Part shown: one piece after another, positions 33,654 to 39,368 of the stretch | How the letters are laid out: each line of letters begins with the position of its first letter | Position numbering within the stretch: the stretch's first letter is position 1 | Assembly (NCBI GenBank): GCA_029219345.1 | Contig: JAQXTF010000057.1 | Location: 1 to 46,503 of the forward strand | Direction: 5' to 3' | DNA from: Eggerthellales bacterium | Lineage (GTDB): Bacteria; Actinomycetota; Coriobacteriia; Coriobacteriales; Eggerthellaceae | DNA length: 46,503 bases | Notes under the pieces: model-generated | The model's database searches: none | Seen by the model: only the letters and a program-made list of their open reading frames with translations | Told to the model about the DNA's origin: nothing | Translations under genes and position numbers: made by a program

Positions 33654-33673
33654 GCTGCGCCTCTATCGCTTCC

Positions 33674-33704
33674 AAAGGCCGGGTTCGTCCGGCCTTTTTT
33701 GTTG
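33674..33704 (+). terminator. Terminator after argS
   Basis: AAAGGCCGG (33674-33682) pairs with CCGGCCTTT (33689-33697) and is followed by TTTGTT. It may also serve the convergent gene at 33712. Confidence 0.92.
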
Positions 33705-33711
33705 CTGTGGG

Positions 33712-34626
33712 TTATAGCTTTTTCTGCTCTAGGAAAAGCGCATGATGAAGCGCCCGTTGTTTTTGGGCAAATGAGCTGGAGCGATGGCGGAAATCGGCAC
33801 CAAGATTCCTGGCAGTAAGTTCTCCCAGATCATTAAGGCATTGCAGCGATTTAAGCTGCTGCGGTGCAACGCTTATCACGTGAAAATCGGCCAATTCTAT
33901 TTTTGCTCGACGGATTGAGTCGGCATTGAGCTGGTTGTTGCCGGCATGGTTTTCCTGACTGTCGTATTCCAAAATAAGTCCCTGCTCGAACCAACAAAGA
34001 TCACCGATTTTCATGGTGCCAGGAATGGGCTGATTAAGTTTAGGGCGCATAAGCCCAAAGCCGCCCAGACGCGTGGGAAGAATAATCACGATGGTCAAAC
34101 GGCTTTCTTGGGGCGAATTGCTATTGTCCACTACATACCGAAGCGCCCGTTGCGCGCGGCGTTTTCCTCTCATATGAGGAAGGAGGTCGATGAATTGCCC
34201 GAGCCTATCTACGCTGGTGAGGGGCTGATTTCCTGTTTGCTGCCGAATGCTTGTTGGGCGGTAATCGCCGCAGAGGTAGTAGCCGAAAAGTATTGCGTCG
34301 ATGACCGAAAGGCTTGAAGCAATTTGCACAAAGCAAAGCTCGGGTGAAGCAATATAGGTGTTATCAATCTTGATGAAAGCGGGTATTCCTTCGAGGCTCG
34401 CGGGAGAGTGCAGCTGGACAAGACCGGGGTCAAAAGAACGCCGATCCCTTCCACTCATGAGAACATCGAGGGTTTTTCCTCCAAGGTTGAAACGGGATTG
34501 CGCCGTTAGGAGTTCCTTGCAAGTTGCCCGTGAATCAGCGGGCATGCAATGGCGGGCGTCGTTTGCAACGCTTCGGTCTGCAAGCAGTGCTTTCAGGGCG
34601 CTTTTGTGACTAAGAACAACAGTCAT
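33712..34626 (-). CDS. Orphan protein with possible restriction-endonuclease-like fold
   Basis: A 304-residue soluble protein. AAGGAGG precedes ATG 34626. I do not recognise a named family. The first half carries SPELCFVQIASSLSVIDAILFGYYLCGDYRP, a helix-rich segment seen in related hypothetical proteins of this bacterial group. The middle reads SPQESRLTIVIILP...GDLCWFEQGLILEYDS, which fits a PD-(D/E)xK-like order (Glu, then Asp, then E-Y-D) as in Vsr/DUF559-type nucleases. The family link is inference. No partner gene is adjacent; an array of TTTGATA repeats lies in its promoter region. A role in defence or DNA processing is possible but unproven. Confidence 0.6.
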   Translation of the reverse strand: MTVVLSHKSALKALLADRSVANDARHCMPADSRATCKELLTAQSRFNLGGKTLDVLMSGRDRRSFDPGLVQLHSPASLEGIPAFIKIDNTYIASPELCFVQIASSLSVIDAILFGYYLCGDYRPTSIRQQTGNQPLTSVDRLGQFIDLLPHMRGKRRAQRALRYVVDNSNSPQESRLTIVIILPTRLGGFGLMRPKLNQPIPGTMKIGDLCWFEQGLILEYDSQENHAGNNQLNADSIRRAKIELADFHVISVAPQQLKSLQCLNDLGELTARNLGADFRHRSSSFAQKQRALHHALFLEQKKL

Positions 34627-34661
34627 GATTCCTCCTTTTTTGGAAGGATATCGAAGCGTTC

Positions 34662-34744
34662 TATCAAAAAGTTATCAAAAGCCGCCTTCGAGCTATCAAA
34701 GCGTGCACAAAAAGCTATCAAAGTGTGTACAAAAAGCTATCAAA
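34662..34744. repeat. Phased TATCAAA array upstream of the orphan gene
   Basis: TATCAAA occurs at 34662, 34673, 34694, 34716 and 34738, spaced 11, 21, 22 and 22 bases, that is close to whole helical turns. The last three lie in 22-base tandem units (AGCTATCAAAGCGTGCACAA and variants) at 34691-34712 and 34713-34734. On the minus strand they read TTTGATA, which also resembles a -35 box. The array begins 36 bases before the start codon of the 33712-34626 gene and is probably its operator. Confidence 0.65.
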
Positions 34745-34777
34745 ATGGCTTATGGTTTCATTTCGGCTGTGGTTTTG

Positions 34778-34996
34778 CTGGCGCGATTGCGATTTGCTCG
34801 TAAGAATTGGCGAAATCTGGTTCGATTGCGATTTTCTTGTATTACGACCTGGGGAAATGTGGGGAACAAAACGAGGTGCAAGAGTATCTCCCGTAGCTCA
34901 AGGCTCTGAACTGGGAAAACGCAAAATACCTTTCCGAGAAAATCGCAAACGAACCAAAAAGAGGCCGAATTTACGACGAAATCGCAAACGAACCAT
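34778..34996 (+). repeat. Intergenic repeat, element C (same plan, different arm units)
   Basis: Forward units are at 34778-34804 (CTGGCGCGATTGCGATTTGC...) and 34817-34841 (CTGGTTCGATTGCGATTTTC...). Inverted units are at 34934-34956 (GAAAATCGCAAACGAACC) and 34974-34996 (GAAATCGCAAACGAACC). The centre GACCTGGGGAAATG (34846-34859) is the reverse complement of the centre in copies A and B. The region 34627-35030 otherwise holds no gene; small open frames through it are by-products. Confidence 0.6.
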
Positions 34997-35030
34997 CTTG
35001 GAGGGCGGCAAACAACGGGGAAGCCGTCGC

Positions 35031-35318
35031 TTATTGCTCGAAGTGGCTCAAAATGAAGCGCACGAAACTCATCTTGTTGGATGAAAGGTTGGAGTTGTCG
35101 GCCCATACCAAAGAGATGGACGGGCGAATGGGCTTTTCATCGGAGGCGAAGGGCACAAAGCGCACTTTCTCCATGTTGGCCTGCCATCCATCGCGCTCGT
35201 CAAGGAATAAAACGGCATCGCTTTCTTCCACAAAAGCAAGGCACGACGGAATGGAAGCTTGAATGTTCAGGGGAGTAAGCACAATGCCGTGCTCAAGGCC
35301 CACCATGCCCAACATTCG
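35031..35318 (-). pseudogene. LysR-type regulator, C-terminal remnant
   Basis: The minus-strand frame ending at 35031 reads MVGLEHGIVLTPLNI near its start and KPIRPSISLVWADNSN...FVRFILSHF near its end. This matches the last ~90 residues of a LysR effector domain (the G-x-G-[IV]-x-L-x-P turn, then the LxW strand and final helix). Upstream of ~35318 the same frame only mirrors the oxidoreductase remnant on the other strand, so the DNA-binding part and most of the effector domain are missing. It is therefore a fragment created by deletion. Confidence 0.6.
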
Positions 35319-35808
35319 GGGCATTGATGGCGATAACGTGGTTGATGTCATGAAGGTGTATGGCGGCGAAGAGGCTCTGGGCCAGCGCGTGGTGGTCATG
35401 GGCGGTGCTTGCACTGGCGTGGAAACCGGCATGCACCTGGCGCGCGACTTTGACCGCGATGTGGTGGTTTTGGGCCGCAACGCTGAAATCTGCAAGGATG
35501 CGCCTCCCACTCATTACATGTCGGTGCTTACTTCTGACATCTCCAAGATTGAGAACCTGGATGTGCGCACTAGCGCAACGGTAACTGCCATCACCCCTGA
35601 TGGGGTAGTGTATACCGATGCGGAAGGCGTTGAGCACACGGTGCCTTGCGACTCCGTTGTGGTGGCTGTGGGCATGACTCCTCGCAAGAAGGAGGCTATG
35701 GCTTTGTACACGGGTGATACGCGCCTGATTACCATTGGAGATAACCGCAAGGCTGGTAATATCATGGATTTGGTACGCGACGCCTACTTTGGCGCATCTC
35801 AGATTTAG
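35304..35808 (+). pseudogene. FAD/NAD(P)H oxidoreductase, C-terminal remnant
   Basis: The plus frame (open from 35263) becomes recognisable at PNIRGIDGDNVVDVMKVY (~35308) and continues to TAG at 35808. It contains the NAD(P)H Rossmann strand VVVMGGACTGVETGMHLA, VAVGMTPRKKEAM and the FAD-binding end ITIGDNRKAGNIMDLVRDAY. These belong to the C-terminal part of Old-Yellow-Enzyme-type reductases with a second dinucleotide domain (2,4-dienoyl-CoA reductase/enoate reductase group). The FMN barrel and [4Fe-4S] part, some 450-500 residues, are absent. A short product could be made from GTG or ATG codons in the frame but would lack the active site. Confidence 0.7.
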
Positions 35809-35816
35809 GGGTTTTG

Positions 35817-36416
35817 ATGTCTTCGAGCACAAAGGTTATCATTCTTGGCGGTTTTCTTGGTTCTGGGAAGACCACCCTTCTGCTTGAGCTGGGCAAATGC
35901 ATTACGGCTCACTCTCAAAAAGAAACGCCGCTGGCCATTTTGGAAAACGAAATAGGCGAAGTGGATGTGGATGGCGCTGCCGTTGGCCAGGGTGGCTATG
36001 CCGTGAAAAGCCTGTTTGCGGGCTGCGCCTGCTGAGAGCTGTTGGGGGCGCTGCCCGATGCAGTTCGCGGCATTTTGGATGATTTCAACCCTGAAGTGCT
36101 TATTGTTGAGGCAACGGGCGTTGCCGTGCCTGCCTCTATGGCTCAAGCTATTTCGAAGATATGTCCTCAGGTGAAGGTGGCGGTTTTGGCCGACGCTTCT
36201 CGTTGGAAGCGCATTCGCCTTCCCCTGAGGCAGCTTTTGACCTCTCAGCTGGAAAGCGCCCAGGTAGTTTTGATCAACAAATGCGACCTTGCCGATCAGG
36301 AAACCATTGAGATGGTCAAGGAAGATGTTGTAAGCTATAGCGGCGTAAGACCTGTGGTGTGCATGAGCGCTCAGCAGGGTCTTTCCGAAGAAGACGTGCA
36401 GGCAATTCTTGGTTAG
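35817..36416 (+). CDS. Small CobW-like G3E GTPase with in-frame TGA (candidate selenoprotein)
   Basis: A 199-codon gene. ATG 35817 follows AGGGGT. Residues ~8-19 GGFLGSGKTTLL are the Walker A motif; ENEIGEVDVDG follows; INKCDLAD (~145) is the guanine-specificity loop. The G3E metal motif CxCC appears as C70-A-C72-(TGA73), with the TGA at 36033-36035; the frame continues without other damage to TAG at 36416. Reading TGA as selenocysteine gives CACU, with Se in place of the last metal-binding Cys. The domain matches the short G3E proteins (no CobW_C domain) found near methyltransferase or metalloenzyme genes. The alternative is a nonsense mutation, which would make this a pseudogene. A His/Cys-rich protein gene follows eight bases later. 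Confidence 0.75.
36033..36063 (+). promoter_or_regulatory. Candidate bacterial SECIS hairpin behind the TGA
   Basis: Just downstream of TGA (36033-36035), GGGC (36046-36049) can pair with GCCC (36053-36056) around the loop GCT, and CTG (36039-36041) with CAG (36061-36063) as an outer helix with an interior bulge. The loop G lies 17 bases from the TGA, within the usual distance for bacterial SECIS elements. The stem is short and unproven. Confidence 0.3.
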
Positions 36417-36424
36417 GAGTGGCC

Positions 36425-36925
36425 ATGACCGCTGAAGAGCAACAGTGCAGCTGCGGCTGCGAACATGAGCATCACCACGAGCATCATCATGAGGAGTGCG
36501 GCGGCTGCAGCGGCTGTGGTCATCATCACGACCAGCCGGTGTCGCAGACCCTTTCCACCAGCGTAGGCGGAGGTGTGTTGCTCATGAGGGCAACTGCTCA
36601 TGAGGGCGCCATTGTGGTCTCATGCACGTTGGAGCTGGAAGATTCCGCAGTGACTCCCAGCTGTCTTGCTCGGGCTTTGCAAGGCGTTGCCTTTGACGTG
36701 GAGCAAGCTGGTGGCATTGTGGGCCACATCAAGTGCGCAGCGGTTTCTGAGAAGGGATCTGCACGCATTTCCGTAACGGCGGCCAATATTGAGCCTACGG
36801 TGCAAGCAGAAGGCCTTGAGGCGCTGAATGAAGAGGCGGACATCACTATTGCCGTAATCGTTTACGCAGTTGAACCGCCTGTTTTGCTTGAAATGCTGGT
36901 TACTCGCCTGGAGCGTGTGCTCTAG
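36425..36925 (+). CDS. His/Cys-rich putative metal-binding protein
   Basis: A 166-residue soluble protein. ATG 36425 has TAGGAG five bases upstream. Residues 8-35 are packed with ligands (CSCGCEHEHHHEHHHEEC, then CGGCSGCGHHHD), able to bind several Ni, Co or Zn ions. The rest (~45-166) is an unrecognised alpha/beta domain with VVSCTLELED and VIVYAVEPPVLLEMLV. Given the G3E GTPase directly upstream, it is probably a metal store or carrier working with that chaperone. It overlaps the stop of the convergent zinc-ribbon gene by four bases. Confidence 0.75.
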   Translation: MTAEEQQCSCGCEHEHHHEHHHEECGGCSGCGHHHDQPVSQTLSTSVGGGVLLMRATAHEGAIVVSCTLELEDSAVTPSCLARALQGVAFDVEQAGGIVGHIKCAAVSEKGSARISVTAANIEPTVQAEGLEALNEEADITIAVIVYAVEPPVLLEMLVTRLERVL

Positions 36926-37101
36926 CGTTCTTGCGTATTTGGCCTGCCAGGGTCCTTGGTTCCCGGGGGAGTGGGCAGAGGAGCGCCGCATTGGGCACAG
37001 TTGCTTTTGGTTCCGTCGTGGGGCGTTCCGCACACAGGACATATATCGCCCAAGGGCTGAGCTTGGCATTTTCCGCATCGATTGCAGCTATAGCAAGGCA
37101 T
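36922..37101 (-). CDS. Double zinc-ribbon microprotein (paralogue of 15216-15386)
   Basis: A 59-residue protein with CYSCNRCGKC at the start, CPVCGTPH in the middle and CAQCGAP, then a Pro/Arg tail. ATG 37101 has GGAGGAAAGGC upstream. The plan (three CxxC groups, then a proline-rich tail) is the same as the microprotein at 15216. It is probably a zinc-binding adaptor of unknown partner. It converges on the His-rich gene, with their stop codons overlapping in CTAG. Confidence 0.72.
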   Translation of the reverse strand: MPCYSCNRCGKCQAQPLGDICPVCGTPHDGTKSNCAQCGAPLPTPPGTKDPGRPNTQER

Positions 37102-37237
37102 GCCTTTCCTCCTTCCCCCTGGGGCAATCACCCTTTAAGTGTAACCAGGCGCTCGATTTTTCGCCGCGGGAACAATGCACAGTATGTCAGGGGAATCCTT
37201 TGGCGAAATGACAGCGGTTTTCCCTTTTAAGCAGGGC

Positions 37238-37277
37238 ATAATACAAACTGCAATAAGACAATCTGCAGTTGTATTAT
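37238..37277. repeat. Inverted repeat in the 37102-37442 gap
   Basis: ATAATACAAACTGCA (37238-37252) and TGCAGTTGTATTAT (37264-37277) are reverse complements except for one bulged A; the loop is 11 bases. It may be an operator or a divergent promoter (TATTAT-like boxes both ways). The rest of this 340-base gap, apart from the single repeat unit at 37398, shows nothing I can identify. Confidence 0.55.
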
Positions 37278-37397
37278 CTCTCACTTTCTCTCCTCGCTGC
37301 AGATTGGGAATGGATGCTTCGATTACCCTCCTTTGCGGCATCCATGAAAAATGGCTCGCATTTTGGATGCGGGCCCTTCTGTCTTTCTGGGCAGAAA

Positions 37398-37424
37398 CTG
37401 GCGCGATTGCGATTTGCTCGTAAG
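37398..37424 (+). repeat. Solo arm unit identical to element C
   Basis: These 27 bases (CTGGCGCGATTGCGATTTGC...) are identical to 34778-34804. No partner unit or centre is seen here, so it looks like a decayed or single-site copy. A perfect palindrome GCGCCCGCGGGCGC lies just after it at 37430-37443, overlapping the end of the next gene. Confidence 0.6.
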
Positions 37425-37442
37425 GAAGTGCGCCCGCGGGCG

Positions 37443-39329
37443 CTACTGCTCCACGATGCGGGAGAGCAGGTACTCGCCGGCAACTTCGCCGCCGTGACCC
37501 AGGTTGAAGATGAAACCCGCGCGGATGTCCGCGATGCGCTCCTGCCAGGCATCGGGATGCTCGATCATGTCCTGCACGGCCTCGGCGAAGCCTTCCAGCG
37601 TCTCAGGCGGGCAAGACACGCCAATCTGGTTGCGCAGGGTGATGTCGGTGGGCTCAATGCCCCAGTCGCGCCAGGTGGCGTTTCGCTCCTTCATGGGGGT
37701 GTCAATGAAGATGCAAGGCTTGCCAGTGCTGAAGGAGAACTCGCAGCTGATGGATGACCAGTCGGTAATCAGCACATCAGAGGTGTAGATGCTCTCGCTG
37801 GAGCTGAAGTCGTGCTCAAAGTACAGCTGGCATTCGGGAACGTGTTCCCAGCGCTTCTGGAGCGCCTCCCAGCGGGGTTTGAAGCGCTTGGTGTATTCGG
37901 GGTGCGGGCGCACAATAACGCGGCGCTCAGGCGATACCAGCAGCTCCAGCATAGAATCGATGCAACTATCCAAAATGTTGCCCTCTTGCCACGAAGGGCC
38001 AATGAGCACTGTGGGAACAGAGGGGGCGGAAGTGCTCGTCGCAAGCTCCTGGTAGCTTTCAATCTCCCTATCCAGCAGATCGTAGCCGCATTCCACTAGC
38101 CTCTTGGGCGCCAGCCCCGCCATTTCCTCGCGGCGGCGCACCTCGGCCACCTGATGGGGTCCCACGCACATCAGCGTGTCGTAGGCGTCGTAGGAGTCGG
38201 CCAAGGGGGTCAGGTGGGTTGACAGCATGTGGTGGAAGAAAAACACGTACTCAATGTCTTGGCGCACGTAGGAGCGCTTCAGGTAGTAGGTGTCCAGGTC
38301 CTCCAAGGTAGTGACCACCACCTTGGCGTCCATCTTCATGAAAAGGGTGATGGTGCGCTGGACGCCCACGTAGTAGGGTTGAATGCGCGGCTGGGTTTTG
38401 GCCAGCTCAAAGACCTGGTCGTTGGGGTCGTTGGTCACGTAGTGGATGACCGCGGTGGAATGATCCAGCAGGTACTCTACTGCTCCGCGGAAGTACTTGT
38501 AGAAGCCGCTGCCCTCGGAGTAAAACACAATGTGCTTGCCAGAAACGTTCATAAAGCGCTTGTAATCGGCCTTCTCGCGGTCGCGCAGAGGGTCTTTCTG
38601 GAACCACTTGCGCTTGGGGCCGCCCAGGCCTTCCAACTCTTCCAGCTGGGTGCGGCTGGCGGCAAGGTCGGCGTAGTCAATGTACTTGGCGGGTTTGATA
38701 ATCGCGTTGCAGGCGGCCTGTACGGCAATGGACAGCAGGTTGGAGCAAATCCAGTAGAAGCACATGCCGGCAGCCACAAACACGCCCAGGAACAGGGACA
38801 ACGCAATGGAGATACCGTTGGTCACGTTCTTTTCCGTCTGCGACTGCTCGCGCTGCAGGGGATTGATGCGGTTTTGCGCATAGCCCATGGCCACGGCGGA
38901 AAGGGCGGCCAGCACGGGCATGATCCAGGAAAGTCCACCGTCTACGGTGGGCTGGGCGCCCAGGAATTCCGTGCCGGGAAAACCGTTGTCGGTAATGTAG
39001 TGCACCACGTCTACCAGGCCAAACAGAATGAGAATCTGCACGGCAAGAGGCACCAGGGAAAGCATGGGGTGGTAGTGCATTTCCTTGTTTAGCTTGGTTT
39101 GAGCCTCGCCAATGGCCTCCGCATCGCCGAAGTGCTTCACCTTGATGCGGTTCAGGGCGGGCATGAGCTGCACCATGACAATGGAGTTTTTCTGGCACCA
39201 CAGCGAAAGGGGCATGAGCAGCACCTTCACGATGGCGGTGAACAGCAGAATGGAAAGCCACCAGTTTTGCGTCAGGTCATAACAAGGCTGCATAAGCAAC
39301 ATGAGCACGTTGGTTATGGCTTCAAGCAT
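37443..39329 (-). CDS. YidC/Oxa1-like insertase domain fused to CDP-glycerol glycerophosphotransferase domain
   Basis: A 628-residue protein. Residues 1-~220 have about five membrane helices and a basic loop (MPALNRIKVKHFGDAEAIGEAQTKLNKEM) like YidC/Oxa1. Residues ~255-628 match TagB/TagF-type glycerophosphotransferases: VFYSEGSGFYKYF near the start, RPHPEYTKRF (the HP motif), and SDVLITDWSSISCEFSF (D-W-S-S-[IV]-x-x-[ED]) near the end. It probably builds or transfers a teichoic-acid-like glycerol phosphate polymer at the inner face of the membrane. GAAAGGAAC lies before ATG. It follows the LtaS-like sulfatase gene by 39 bases. Whether the YidC part still inserts proteins or is only an anchor is unknown. 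Confidence 0.85.
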   Translation of the reverse strand: MLEAITNVLMLLMQPCYDLTQNWWLSILLFTAIVKVLLMPLSLWCQKNSIVMVQLMPALNRIKVKHFGDAEAIGEAQTKLNKEMHYHPMLSLVPLAVQILILFGLVDVVHYITDNGFPGTEFLGAQPTVDGGLSWIMPVLAALSAVAMGYAQNRINPLQREQSQTEKNVTNGISIALSLFLGVFVAAGMCFYWICSNLLSIAVQAACNAIIKPAKYIDYADLAASRTQLEELEGLGGPKRKWFQKDPLRDREKADYKRFMNVSGKHIVFYSEGSGFYKYFRGAVEYLLDHSTAVIHYVTNDPNDQVFELAKTQPRIQPYYVGVQRTITLFMKMDAKVVVTTLEDLDTYYLKRSYVRQDIEYVFFFHHMLSTHLTPLADSYDAYDTLMCVGPHQVAEVRRREEMAGLAPKRLVECGYDLLDREIESYQELATSTSAPSVPTVLIGPSWQEGNILDSCIDSMLELLVSPERRVIVRPHPEYTKRFKPRWEALQKRWEHVPECQLYFEHDFSSSESIYTSDVLITDWSSISCEFSFSTGKPCIFIDTPMKERNATWRDWGIEPTDITLRNQIGVSCPPETLEGFAEAVQDMIEHPDAWQERIADIRAGFIFNLGHGGEVAGEYLLSRIVEQ

Positions 39330-39368
39330 GGAGTTCCTTTCTGCGGTAAGAGGTGGATGAAAACGGCG

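Noticed and set aside
34549-35084. Plus-strand open frames of 84-119 codons between the orphan gene and the LysR remnant.
   Set aside because: Composition is dominated by W, C, R and K from repeat DNA, and they overlap element C units.
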